Below, in pieces: positions 7,836 through 16,362 of a DNA stretch of 64,000 bases. The stretch lies in the NCBI GenBank assembly GCA_964494805.1, contig CAZBST010000001.1, forward strand, positions 62,001-126,000. Reading direction: 5' to 3'. The position numbers and the translations under genes are program-made. This DNA comes from CAIYOL01 sp964494805 (GTDB taxonomy: Bacteria > Planctomycetota > Phycisphaerae > Sedimentisphaerales > Anaerobacaceae). Positions within the stretch are counted from its first letter, which is position 1; each line of letters begins with the position of its first letter. Below the pieces are notes generated by a model. It ran no database searches and was not told where the DNA came from. It saw only the letters and a program-made list of their open reading frames with translations.

Positions 7836-8971
7836 AGAATGAAATGATAAAGCTCGACAGTATGCTTATGATTGGCTCTGTAGGAATAAACACAGGAAAG
7901 ACCGTTCTTGCCTGTGAAGTGATAAAGAAATTCTGCAAAAATACAAACATCACAGGTATAAAAGTTACTGCGATAAAAGCTAAAGACGGTACGTGCCCTC
8001 GCGGCGGCCGGGGCTGCGGAGTGTGCTCGTCGTTGGACGGCGATTTCTGCATCACCGAAGAGTTCAAAAGAAATTTGAGTAAAGACACCTCAAAGCTCTT
8101 AGCTGCCGGCGCACAAAGGGTCTTCTGGCTCAGAGTGATGAGGTCGCACTTGGAACAGGGCCTGACTGCCCTGCTGAATATAATTGGCTCCGATACAATC
8201 TCAATTTGCGAATCGAATTCACTGCGGCACGTGGTTGAGCCGGGATTATTTCTTATGGTAACAGCGCCGAATCTCAAAAAGTGGAAAGCATCGGCCCAGA
8301 ATGTCAGAAGGTACGTGGACAAAGTTGTAGTCTCGGACGGCAGCAGATTTGATTTTGACATCGACGAAATCAAGCTCACGCCGCAGCGATGGCAATGTGA
8401 GCCGTCGGCGACAGCCATAATCCTTGCGGGCGGCAAAAGCAGCCGAATAGGCAGCGATAAAGCGAAGCTGACAATTAATGGCCAGACCATGCTGGAGCAC
8501 ATATGCAAACAGCTTTGCGGCACGTTTAGCCAAATACTTATAAGTGCAGGAGAAGTTGATAAGTATAGCTTCGCTGGCTTTGAGGTTATTCGAGACAAAA
8601 CATTCGGCCAGGGGCCGTTAATGGGTATAGCCTCGGCCCTTGAGGCTTCAGCCAACGAGATTAACTTCGTAGTCGCCTGCGACATTCCTCATATAGAGAT
8701 GAACTGTGTGAGAAAGATGCTTACCGAGGCCAGAGGAGCAGACATAGTTGTTCCAATAACTGATGGCAGAAAATACGAACCGCTCTTTGCGGTATACCGC
8801 AAAGGTGCCCTCAAAGCTATAAATTGGACACTTCGCGAAGGCAAACGCAAAATAAGCGATTGTTTCGACAAGTGCGAAGTTAAGTACATTGACCTTGGCA
8901 AAACAGATTGGCTTATCAATATAAATACATTGGCGGAATATAAAGAATTTCAAAAAAGGCAAAGCGATTAA
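7814..8971 (+). CDS. MobB-like P-loop domain fused to MobA molybdopterin guanylyltransferase
   Basis: Two-domain protein for the last step of molybdenum (or tungsten) cofactor synthesis, attaching GMP to molybdopterin. Residues 1 to about 195 form a P-loop domain with GSVGINTGKTVLACEV and a Cys-rich stretch CPRGGRGCGVC; the segment CESNSLRHVVEPGLFLMV fits a MobB-like NTPase. From about residue 198 the MobA domain starts with the nucleotide-binding signature AIILAGGKSSRIGSDKAKL, followed by GPLMGIASALEAS, VVACDIPHI and GRKYEPLFAVYRKGAL, all conserved in MobA. The order B-then-A in one chain differs from separate mobA and mobB genes in E. coli. Start codons at 7814, 7829 and 7844 are all possible, none with a clear binding site. 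The product is needed by the formate dehydrogenase encoded next. Confidence 0.85.
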   Translation: MPLPDMLKNEMIKLDSMLMIGSVGINTGKTVLACEVIKKFCKNTNITGIKVTAIKAKDGTCPRGGRGCGVCSSLDGDFCITEEFKRNLSKDTSKLLAAGAQRVFWLRVMRSHLEQGLTALLNIIGSDTISICESNSLRHVVEPGLFLMVTAPNLKKWKASAQNVRRYVDKVVVSDGSRFDFDIDEIKLTPQRWQCEPSATAIILAGGKSSRIGSDKAKLTINGQTMLEHICKQLCGTFSQILISAGEVDKYSFAGFEVIRDKTFGQGPLMGIASALEASANEINFVVACDIPHIEMNCVRKMLTEARGADIVVPITDGRKYEPLFAVYRKGALKAINWTLREGKRKISDCFDKCEVKYIDLGKTDWLININTLAEYKEFQKRQSD

Positions 8972-9051
8972 GGCTGCATAAAAAAGGCCATTAAAGACAA
9001 TCGGTTTATCATTGACAATTTAAATAACAAAGCTAAAACAGGATTATTTAT

Positions 9052-11094
9052 ATGGCCAGGGTCTTAACGACATGTATATACTGCGGATGTGGGTGTGGAC
9101 TTTATCTTGAGTCCGACAATGGTGAAGTTGTCGGGTCCTTTCCGAGTTGTAATCATCCCGTTTCGAAAAGCGGCCTGTGCGTGAAGGGATGGAACGCCTA
9201 CGAGTTCATCAACAAGATCGGCAGATTGAGGGCGCCTCTGCTCAAAACAAACGGCGGTTTCAAAGAGACCAGTTGGAACCAGGCACTTGATTTGGTCTGC
9301 CAAAAATTCTTGGAGATAAAAGAAAAACACGGCCCGGACTCCCTTGCTTTTTTGAGTTCCGCCAAAACTACCAACGAAGAAAATTTTCTAATGATGAAAC
9401 TGGCACGAGCTGTATTTAAAACCAACAACGTGGACCACTGCGCCCGCCTTTGCCACGCATCTACAGTGGTCGGCCTAAAGGCTGCATTCGGTTCCGGTGC
9501 AATGACTAATTCAATAAACGAATTTGAGAATGCAGAGCTGTTTCTGGTGACCGGTTCGGATACTACCGAGCAACACCCTTTGATAGGTTCAAGGATTATA
9601 AACGCCGTTAACGACAAAGGCGCCAAACTAATTGTCTTCGACCCCAGAAAAATAGAGCTTGCCAAATACGCAACCATCCATATGCAACAGAACAACGGCA
9701 CGGACGTCGTGTGGATAAATGCAATGTGTAATGTAATCATCAAAGAAAATCTCTTCGACCAGCAATACATAGAGCAGAGAACAGAAAACTTTGAAAAACT
9801 AAAGGAAGTGGTCGAAGATTATACGCCGGAATATGCAGGGAAGATAACCGGCATTGCCAGCGATTCGCTTATCCAGGCGGCAAGGCTTTATGCCAAAACC
9901 AAAAAGGCGATGATTGTCTATTCGATGGGGATTACGCAGCATACTACCGGCGTGGATAACGTCAAATCATTAGCTAATCTGGCAATGTTGACCGGACATG
10001 TAGGATTCGAATCAACAGGCGTCAATCCCTTAAGAGGACAAAATAATGTGCAGGGTGCCTGCGATGTTGGGGCGTTGCCGAATGTCTTCTCCGGATACCA
10101 GAGTGTAGCCGATGATGCGGCAAGGAATAAATTTGAAAAGCTATGGCAGGTTGATAATCTGCCGGCAAAGCCGGGACTTACGGTTACAGAAATCTTCAAG
10201 ATGGCGCAAAAGGGTAAAGTGAAGGGTCTGTATATTATGGGCGAGAATGTGGTTATCAGCGACCCAGACTCGAACAATGTACGCAAAGCCCTGCAAAATC
10301 TGGACTTTCTCGTCGTTCAGGATATTTTTCTTTCTGACACAGCTCAATATGCGGATGTAGTATTACCTACCGCCAGTTTTGCTGAAAAGGATGGTACTTT
10401 TACAAATACAGAACGCAGGGTCCAGAGGATACGCAAAGCGGTCAAGCCGCCGGGTAAAGCTAGAGCAGATTGGGAAATTATATGTGAAGTAGCTAAGCGA
10501 TGCGGTTATAAGCAAACAGATTACGCAAGCCCCTCACAGATTATGGACGAGATTGCCGAGCTGACCCCTATATACGGCGGGATAAGTTACGACCGGCTGG
10601 ATCCATTCGGCCTGCTTTGGCCCTGCCTTTCCAAAGACCATCCCGGAACCCCTTATTTGCACAAGGATAAATTCACAAAGGGCAAAGGTACTTTTATGCC
10701 GTGTGAGTATATCGCTCCGAACGAGGTTGCTGATGACGAATACAACTTCACGCTGAGCACAGGAAGGATATACTGGCACTGGCATACAGGCACGATGACT
10801 CGCCGGACCTCCACACTGGATAGAGAAGTACCAGCGGGCTACGCTGAAATCCATCCGCGAGACGCCGAAAAACTCCAGCTAAAAGACGGCATCTACGTGA
10901 AAGTCTCCTCGAGGCGTGGCCAGATAGAAATACCGATAAGAATAACGGAGAAGGTAAAAGAAGGTTCTATTTTCATTCCATTTCATTTCAGGGAGGCGCC
11001 AGCCAATGTTCTTACTAATCCAGCGGTAGACCCCATTGCCAAAATCCCGGAATATAAAGTATGTGCTGTAAAGATTGAAAAGCTAAAAAGATGA
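9052..11094 (+). CDS. Formate dehydrogenase catalytic (molybdopterin) subunit, Cys form
   Basis: 680-residue member of the DMSO-reductase family. The N-terminus has Cys ligands for a [4Fe-4S] cluster (C8, C11, C15, C43). The active-site region reads DHCARLCHAS, with Cys134-His135 at the place where E. coli FdhF has selenocysteine-His, so this is a Cys-containing formate dehydrogenase. Further conserved pieces are VTGSDTTEQHPLIGSRI, MGITQHTTGVDNVKSLANLA and GVNPLRGQNNVQGACDVGAL, the last a strong FdhA signature, plus the C-terminal cofactor-binding domain with TGRIYWHWHTGTMTRRT. There is no Tat signal, so it is cytoplasmic. Its stop overlaps the next gene by four bases. With the two following genes it should form an NAD(P)- or ferredoxin-linked complex, oxidising formate or reducing CO2. 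Confidence 0.92.
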   Translation: MARVLTTCIYCGCGCGLYLESDNGEVVGSFPSCNHPVSKSGLCVKGWNAYEFINKIGRLRAPLLKTNGGFKETSWNQALDLVCQKFLEIKEKHGPDSLAFLSSAKTTNEENFLMMKLARAVFKTNNVDHCARLCHASTVVGLKAAFGSGAMTNSINEFENAELFLVTGSDTTEQHPLIGSRIINAVNDKGAKLIVFDPRKIELAKYATIHMQQNNGTDVVWINAMCNVIIKENLFDQQYIEQRTENFEKLKEVVEDYTPEYAGKITGIASDSLIQAARLYAKTKKAMIVYSMGITQHTTGVDNVKSLANLAMLTGHVGFESTGVNPLRGQNNVQGACDVGALPNVFSGYQSVADDAARNKFEKLWQVDNLPAKPGLTVTEIFKMAQKGKVKGLYIMGENVVISDPDSNNVRKALQNLDFLVVQDIFLSDTAQYADVVLPTASFAEKDGTFTNTERRVQRIRKAVKPPGKARADWEIICEVAKRCGYKQTDYASPSQIMDEIAELTPIYGGISYDRLDPFGLLWPCLSKDHPGTPYLHKDKFTKGKGTFMPCEYIAPNEVADDEYNFTLSTGRIYWHWHTGTMTRRTSTLDREVPAGYAEIHPRDAEKLQLKDGIYVKVSSRRGQIEIPIRITEKVKEGSIFIPFHFREAPANVLTNPAVDPIAKIPEYKVCAVKIEKLKR

Positions 11095-12143
11095 AAGAGA
11101 AGCTGCTAAAGAAAGACAACGTTAAGGCCCTTTGTGCTAAGGCCTGTGAAGAGTGGGAAACTTATGTGCCTGTCAAAGATATAGGCCAAGATGCCCAGTT
11201 TGTAAAAATAAATGGCAGCGAAAAAAACGGTGCTCTGGACAAGCTGGACCTCGATTATGAATCCCTTTTAATCGGTCCTAAAGCTATAGGGTTTCCTCAA
11301 CTTGAGTCTCTTTTTGCGTTTCAAAATGGAAAGATAACAGAAACCATCCAGCCTCGAACAAAGAAGCTTCTGTTTGGTCTGCGCGCCTGCGACCTTAAAG
11401 CTTTATTGTTTGTCGACGAGTTTTTTAGGAGAAATTTCGAAGATATCTATTATCTAAACAGGTCTGCCGACAGATTACTTATATTGGTCGGTTGTATGAG
11501 TCCACCGAGAGATTGTTTCTGCACATCTGCAAAGACAGGGCCTTTCCTGCCACTGAATTCCGGCCTGGAATCAGATTTTGACCTGCAGATGGTTGATATA
11601 GGCGATGCATATCTGGTCGAGATAGGCTCTAAAAAGGGAGAAGAATTCATAAAGCACTATAGAGAATTTTTTAATGAAGCTTCGAAAGAAGCTCTATCAC
11701 AATCAAAAAAGGCAAAACGTGCTGCGGAAGAAGCTGTTAGTCTCAAGGTGGATTTCGATGAGGCGATAAAGAATTTTTGTGAAGATAAATTCCCACAGGA
11801 AATTTACGAAAGGGTGGCGGAAAGATGCATCTATTGTGGCGGTTGCCTGTATGTGTGCCCGACCTGCACTTGTTTTAATGTTTTCGATGAAAAAAAAGAA
11901 GACGCCGGCAGAAGACGGCGGAACTGGGACGCCTGCGTCTTTGAAGGGTATACACGGGAGGCGAGCGGCCACAATCCGCGTCGCGAGAAGTGGGTCAGAA
12001 CCTCTCGGAGGTATGAGCATAAGTTGAAATACGATTACATTACGACCGGAATGAGCGGATGTGTCGGCTGTGGAAGATGTTTAGCAACCTGTCCGGTCAA
12101 TATAGGAATCAGTCAGATTATCGAAGAGGCAGCGAAGCTATGA
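11091..12143 (+). CDS. Iron-sulfur electron-transfer subunit (HydB / sulfhydrogenase beta-like)
   Basis: 350-residue soluble protein with two C-terminal [4Fe-4S] clusters: CIYCGGCLYVCPTCTC near residue 245 and CVGCGRCLATCPVN near residue 323. The N-terminal half (LLFGLRACDLKALLFVDEFF and LVGCMSPPRDCFCTS) matches the beta subunit of archaeal and bacterial sulfhydrogenases and related heterodisulfide-reductase-linked proteins. In this setting it would relay electrons between FdhA and the flavoprotein encoded next. It overlaps both neighbours by four bases (ATGA at each junction), showing tight translational coupling of the three subunits. Confidence 0.86.
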   Translation: MKEKLLKKDNVKALCAKACEEWETYVPVKDIGQDAQFVKINGSEKNGALDKLDLDYESLLIGPKAIGFPQLESLFAFQNGKITETIQPRTKKLLFGLRACDLKALLFVDEFFRRNFEDIYYLNRSADRLLILVGCMSPPRDCFCTSAKTGPFLPLNSGLESDFDLQMVDIGDAYLVEIGSKKGEEFIKHYREFFNEASKEALSQSKKAKRAAEEAVSLKVDFDEAIKNFCEDKFPQEIYERVAERCIYCGGCLYVCPTCTCFNVFDEKKEDAGRRRRNWDACVFEGYTREASGHNPRREKWVRTSRRYEHKLKYDYITTGMSGCVGCGRCLATCPVNIGISQIIEEAAKL

Positions 12144-12988
12144 AGATAAAGAACGAATATCTTCCGTATCCGGCGGTAATAGAATCTGTCCGAAACGAAA
12201 GTTTCGATACAAAAACCTTTAAGGTGGTCTTTGAAGACAAAAAACTGGCTGGGTCATTCGATTATAAGCCGGGGCAGTTCGTCCAATTGTCACTGTTAGG
12301 AACAGGAGAGGCCCCTATATCGATAACTTCTTCACCCTGCAGGCGAGGGTTTCTGGAGTTTACAATAAGAGCTGCTGGAAAGCTCACCAGAGAGGTGCAT
12401 CAGCTCAAGCCGGGGAATAAAATCTATATAAGAGGCCCTTACGGCAATTCCTTTCCATTTGAGCAGGTTAAGGGAAAAGACCTGTACTTCATCGCCGGCG
12501 GGATTGGATTGCCGCCCCTGAGAAGTCTGATAAACTCGGTCTTTGACATGCGAAAAGAGTTTGGCAAAATTAAAATTCTCTACGGTGTAAAAACGCCGGA
12601 TGAACTTTGCTTTAAGGATGAGCTCAATAGCTGGCAGAAGATAGCTGACACAGAGTTGCTGCTTACGGTAGATAATCCAGACGAGCACTGGAAAGGAAAT
12701 GTTGGGGTGGTGACGACACTGTGGCACAAAACCGATATGAGCACATCCGACGGGGTCGCTTACGTATGCGGCCCGCCGGTTATGATTCGATTTGTCGTTA
12801 TGGAACTGCTTCAGTCAAGCTTCAAAGACGAAAACATCTATATAAGCCTTGAGAGATATATGAAGTGCGGTATAGGCAAATGTGGACACTGCAATATCGG
12901 GACAAAGTTTGTCTGTGTGGACGGCCCTATCTTCAGTTATAACCAGATTAAGCTGTTACCTGAGAAAGACAAAGCACTGGCGATATAA
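12140..12988 (+). CDS. FAD/NAD(P)-binding subunit (HydG / sulfhydrogenase gamma-like)
   Basis: 282-residue flavoprotein of the ferredoxin-NADP reductase superfamily. It shows the FAD-binding segment YKPGQFVQLSLLG with ISITSSP, the NAD-binding IAGGIGLPPLRSLI, VCGPPVMIRFVV, and a C-terminal [2Fe-2S] motif CGIGKCGHCNIG followed by a fourth Cys in FVCVDGP. This layout is that of the gamma subunit of sulfhydrogenases and of dihydroorotate dehydrogenase electron-transfer subunits. The chosen ATG at 12140 overlaps the upstream stop; a longer reading starting at 12059 lies wholly inside the previous gene and is rejected. Third gene of the formate dehydrogenase operon; it would exchange electrons with NAD(P)H. 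Confidence 0.87.
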   Translation: MKIKNEYLPYPAVIESVRNESFDTKTFKVVFEDKKLAGSFDYKPGQFVQLSLLGTGEAPISITSSPCRRGFLEFTIRAAGKLTREVHQLKPGNKIYIRGPYGNSFPFEQVKGKDLYFIAGGIGLPPLRSLINSVFDMRKEFGKIKILYGVKTPDELCFKDELNSWQKIADTELLLTVDNPDEHWKGNVGVVTTLWHKTDMSTSDGVAYVCGPPVMIRFVVMELLQSSFKDENIYISLERYMKCGIGKCGHCNIGTKFVCVDGPIFSYNQIKLLPEKDKALAI

Positions 12989-13070
12989 GCGTGTATCTTT
13001 TGGGAAAAATAGGCGTGACTGAGATGCAAGTTTCTGTTATCATTTCAGGCGGGGTTTTAAAGATTCAGAT

Positions 13071-13142
13071 GCCAACGTAGCTCAATGGCAGAGCTCCGGT
13101 TTTGTAAACCGGGGGTTGTCGGTTCGAATCCGACCGTTGGCT
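13071..13142 (+). tRNA. tRNA-Thr (anticodon TGT)
   Basis: Full cloverleaf: acceptor arms GCCAACG (13071-13077) and CGTTGGC (13135-13141) pair perfectly; the D-arm is GCTC/GAGC; the anticodon stem is CCGGT/ACCGG around loop TTTGTAA giving anticodon TGT; the T-arm has GGTTCGAATCC. The discriminator base is T. The CCA end is not encoded. It lies alone between the formate dehydrogenase operon and a minus-strand gene pair. Confidence 0.95.
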
Positions 13143-13153
13143 GTTTAAAAACA

Positions 13154-14101
13154 TCAGCCCTTGAACAGGCCTGTCAGCAGCGGAACTCTTGAAACCAAAT
13201 GGCCGCGATAAAACCAATCCGTAGTCATATCAGCAGAGCCTTTGGCAGGGGTGAGCGACTTTGAATATTCAGGTTTCACCGGCGGCTTGGCTGTTACCAA
13301 ATTCAAAGGTACGGCGGAGTTTTCATTTACAACGGCCAATTTGGAATTGTCTTTGTGGATATTGCTCCAGCCGTGGGCGCAGGGACCAAAGTCGGTTGTG
13401 GCGACATACAATTTTTCACCCCGGTTTAGCATCACCGGCACTAAACCATCGAATTCGTCACTTATGGCATCGGGGGTGAGAAATTCGGAGGCGTCCCTTT
13501 GGCCGCGGTCCCTGGCGGCTTTGAGGTATCCGCGAGACTTGTTGACCGGATGCTCGAAGGCCTTGGCGTCGATAAAAATGCACAATTTACTTTTTGATGA
13601 ATCCGTCAGCATAGTAAAGTCTTCGAACTTGGCGGCAATCGTATCTATATAGCCCTTCTCGGCCCAAAGACTTTCGAAGCTGCGAGAGGCGTCCTGAATC
13701 ATTACGTAAGTCCAGCTTCTGTTCCAAGTTTGGTTCGGAGGTTCGAATCCTGCAAGAATCTTTTTAGCGTCTGCTGTACCGGCCGGCACATCTTCGCCGC
13801 CGGAGTAAACTATCGGATCAAAAACAAACACGTTATTGTGGCCGTGCCGGGGCAGCAGCGGCGATACGAGGCCTTTATTACAGACGGCATCGTTTATACT
13901 TAAGTATATTGCCAAAACTGTTTCCGGCACCGAAGGAATCAAATGAGCTAATTCGAGACAATTTATATCTTCTTCAGATGCCAGATACGAGGGAAGCTCC
14001 TTCATCAGATTATATGCTTTGATGAGGAAATCCACGTATTGCTGCCTATTTATAGTAGAACCGTGGGGAATACGCAAATCCTGTTTTAGTTCGACCTTCA
14101 T
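13154..14101 (-). CDS. Uncharacterised protein cotranscribed with a Memo-family gene
   Basis: 315-residue protein that I do not recognise. Starting MKVELKQDLRIPHGSTINRQ, it is soluble, with no signal peptide, membrane helix or Cys cluster. Segments such as NNVFVFDPIVYSGGEDVPAG, WTYVMIQDASRSFESLW and LCIFIDAKAFEHPVNKSRGY give no family match I can name. The start chosen (ATG at 14101) lies seven bases after the stop of the upstream gene; an earlier in-frame start at 14146 would overlap that gene. The close spacing suggests it acts together with the AmmeMemoRadiSam-type protein upstream. Ends 11 bases from the tRNA-Thr on the opposite strand. Confidence 0.65.
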   Translation of the reverse strand: MKVELKQDLRIPHGSTINRQQYVDFLIKAYNLMKELPSYLASEEDINCLELAHLIPSVPETVLAIYLSINDAVCNKGLVSPLLPRHGHNNVFVFDPIVYSGGEDVPAGTADAKKILAGFEPPNQTWNRSWTYVMIQDASRSFESLWAEKGYIDTIAAKFEDFTMLTDSSKSKLCIFIDAKAFEHPVNKSRGYLKAARDRGQRDASEFLTPDAISDEFDGLVPVMLNRGEKLYVATTDFGPCAHGWSNIHKDNSKLAVVNENSAVPLNLVTAKPPVKPEYSKSLTPAKGSADMTTDWFYRGHLVSRVPLLTGLFKG

Positions 14102-14108
14102 AAAAAAT

Positions 14109-14981
14109 TTAGAACACAATTGCTGCGTAGCCGACGGCTTCTGCACTGGCGTAGCCCATTTTTTGCAGCATTACTTCATTGCTGTTGGTGTGGGCAAGCA
14201 GCAGTCCCTTTGTTTTGCCCAGTTTCCCTGCAGCAGCAACTGCTGCGGCTGCTGCGCCGGCGCCGCAGGCATTATAGTTCTCAGCGGCGCTTGCGAGCAT
14301 CTTTTGCGGCTGGAGCTGCAGAGCGAAATCAATAAATTCCTTATCGTTAACCCCGCTTGCCCATTGCAGAGCATTTGCACCTGTCCCCATAGGCGTGAAA
14401 CCGTAGCGCGGGCCGTAATGGGTCAGGTCGGTTGAACCGATGCAGACAATTTTCATCTTCTGTTTGCTTGTAATATCGCCAACAACCTCACCAAGCGAAA
14501 TTGACTGCTCGCTCGGCGGAGTCAGAATCGGCAGGATTTTTGCGTCGGCGAATAAATGCTGAATGAACGGGATCTGCACCTCGATGCTATGCTCATCCTG
14601 ATGTGCCGAGTCATCGGCAACGCCGGCACCGGTTTTCAGCACAGCGTCAGCCAATTCTTCATCGACAGCAACCTCGCCTAAAGGCGTTAACCAGCTTCCC
14701 TTATCATAAACAGCCGGCGAAGACCCGTAATAGCCGTGTGCCGCCCCGAATATAATAAAGGTATCAACCTTATCGTGTCGTTGTTTTATTGCTGAAAAGA
14801 CCATCGCAGCTAATTGGCCGCTGAATGTCCAGCCGGCGTGCGGAACGATGCCTGCCACTATTGTTTCAGGCAATTGCTCGGTGAGTTTTTCGAGCCGGAG
14901 GCATTCGTTGATTTCATCCACACAAGAACGTTGTTGGCCGGGATAAAACTGGCCTGCAACAATGGGTTTTCTTGTTTGCAT
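14109..14981 (-). CDS. Memo family protein (AmmeMemoRadiSam system protein B)
   Basis: 290-residue member of the MEMO1 family, related in fold to extradiol dioxygenases. Seen are KPIVAGQFYPG at the N-terminus, PHAGWTFSG, FGAAHGYYG, HSIEVQIPFIQHLF and GSTDLTHYG, carrying the conserved His and Asp residues of the putative metal site. In many anaerobes the gene is grouped with an AMMECR1-like gene and a radical SAM gene; neither is present in this window, only an unknown partner downstream. The biochemical role of the bacterial family is unsettled. The ATG is at 14981. Confidence 0.88.
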   Translation of the reverse strand: MQTRKPIVAGQFYPGQQRSCVDEINECLRLEKLTEQLPETIVAGIVPHAGWTFSGQLAAMVFSAIKQRHDKVDTFIIFGAAHGYYGSSPAVYDKGSWLTPLGEVAVDEELADAVLKTGAGVADDSAHQDEHSIEVQIPFIQHLFADAKILPILTPPSEQSISLGEVVGDITSKQKMKIVCIGSTDLTHYGPRYGFTPMGTGANALQWASGVNDKEFIDFALQLQPQKMLASAAENYNACGAGAAAAAVAAAGKLGKTKGLLLAHTNSNEVMLQKMGYASAEAVGYAAIVF

Positions 14982-15054
14982 CTTTGGTCTCCGGCTGCTA
15001 TTATTTTAAGGCCGTTTAGAGAGAATATTTTAACCTTAAGGCCGAGGGAAAACA

Positions 15055-15564
15055 ATGGCGTCTGAAAAGAAAAGTTCTGTGGCGGTAGTGATGGGTTCCG
15101 ACAGCGATATGGCGGTGATGCAGAGTTGTATTGAGCAGTTAGGCGAATTTGGCGTCAAATCGGTAGTGCGGGTAATTTCAGCGCATCGGACGCCGGAGGC
15201 TGCGGCTGAATTTGCGGAAAATGCAGCCAAAAATGGGGTAAAGGTGATAATTGCAGCGGCGGGTATGGCTGCACATTTAGCCGGTGCCTTGGCGGCCAGA
15301 ACAACCCTGCCGGTTATCGGCGTGCCGCTGATTTCGAGCTCGGGACTGGAGGGAATAGATGCATTTTTGAGCACAGTTCAGATGCCGCCGGGGGTGCCGG
15401 TGGCAACGGTGGCGATAGGGAAAGCCGGCGCAAAAAACGCGGCAGTTTTGGCTGTTCAGATCCTGGCTCTTTCTGATAAAGGCCTTGCCGACAAACTGGC
15501 TGAGTTCAAAAAACAACAGGCGAAAAAGGCAATCGAGAAAGATTCTGCTCTTAGGAAAAATTAG
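15055..15564 (+). CDS. purE: 5-(carboxyamino)imidazole ribonucleotide mutase
   Basis: Purine biosynthesis enzyme converting N5-CAIR to CAIR. The 169-residue sequence has the PurE signature GSDSDMAVM at the start, the catalytic SAHRTPEAAAEFAE segment, AAGMAAHLAGALAARTTLPVIGVP, and MPPGVPVATVAIGKAGAKNA. The motif combination is class I PurE. The ATG at 15055 has little visible Shine-Dalgarno. Monocistronic here, divergent from the Memo gene; purK is not in the window. Confidence 0.95.
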   Translation: MASEKKSSVAVVMGSDSDMAVMQSCIEQLGEFGVKSVVRVISAHRTPEAAAEFAENAAKNGVKVIIAAAGMAAHLAGALAARTTLPVIGVPLISSSGLEGIDAFLSTVQMPPGVPVATVAIGKAGAKNAAVLAVQILALSDKGLADKLAEFKKQQAKKAIEKDSALRKN

Positions 15565-16362
15565 TGATTTGGTAATGTGTCCATCTTGGACTTGGCTTTG
15601 ATTGGGTTTGTTTTGGCTTTGTTTTTGGTAGTTTATTGAACGCTCTTTTTTGCTATTAGTTATTGTCTTTGCTGAAGTTACAAGCATTTTTAGCATTTCT
15701 AAAATTGGCTTTGTTTTGCATATTTTGTTCATTTTGATTGGTTTTTCCGGTCAGCGCAGAAAATCTCTATCTCAACCACAGAGAGCACAGAGAACGCAAA
15801 GAAATAAGTTGTAAACAGTATTAATTGTTTATCCGTAACCGCTCATTGGCAATTCCTTTCCAGAGAGACCGCCTCTCTATAATTGGACGGACCTGCGCGT
15901 TTGATGCGAAAAATTAGGGATTTTTGGAGGGGCGGTTTTGGCTAAGTAGTTATAGCAAAAGGGATAAAAAATCTTTCAAATTTTCCGATTTTCCTCTTGG
16001 GGTACCAACGGTTTTGATTGATTTTGCCCCCCTCAAGCGCCGCGGGGGCTTTGCTGTTGTTTCCGGAAGCCGCAATGAGGAACATCAGTATTACGCAGGA
16101 GCAAAGTGACGAAGTAAATAAGAAAGAGGGCTGAACTGGAAGACGCAACAGCAAATTCTCCGACAATATCGGGACAGGCAGCAGAAATTTTTAACCACGA
16201 GTTCGCAGTAGGCAGACAATTACGACATTTCTTTCCCACCCCAGAAGTCTTCGATAATTTTCTTGACATTATCGACCTGCTTGGCATAAGATGCATAAAA
16301 TCAGCAAGTTATTGGTTTCCCAAGTGATGTGCTGATTTTCCCTCATACAGGAGACGGAGAAG
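15565..16362. other. 798-base non-coding, repeat-rich gap between purE and a metalloprotease gene
   Basis: No supportable gene. It holds the degenerate repeat at 15580-15745, a short run at 15774-15805 of the dispersed 'CCACAGAGAGCACAGAGAA' type, and a stretch at 15890-16190 with only short overlapping frames. A fragment near 16189 (TTTTTAACCACGAGTTCG) resembles another dispersed intergenic motif. The promoter of the downstream secreted metalloprotease presumably lies in the last 150 bases, but no clear -35/-10 pair was seen. Confidence 0.5.
15580..15745 (-). repeat. Degenerate intergenic repeat encoding 'KTKPI ... QSQNKPNQSQ'-like peptide
   Basis: A T-rich (on +), A-rich (on -) stretch whose minus-strand translation reads MNKICKTKPILEMLKMLV and QKQSQNKPNQSQVQDGHI. 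From general familiarity, near-identical low-complexity peptides turn up in many intergenic regions of Phycisphaerae-type genomes, so I read this as a dispersed non-coding repeat and not a gene. There is no ribosome-binding site and base composition is extreme. Confidence 0.45.

Noticed and set aside
12059..12139. N-terminal extension of the HydG-like subunit
   Set aside because: It lies inside the preceding gene in another frame; the ATG at 12140 with ATGA overlap and the family length fit better.
15277..15732. Minus-strand 151-aa reading frame after purE
   Set aside because: Half of it is antisense to purE and the rest is low-complexity repeat sequence; no ribosome-binding site.
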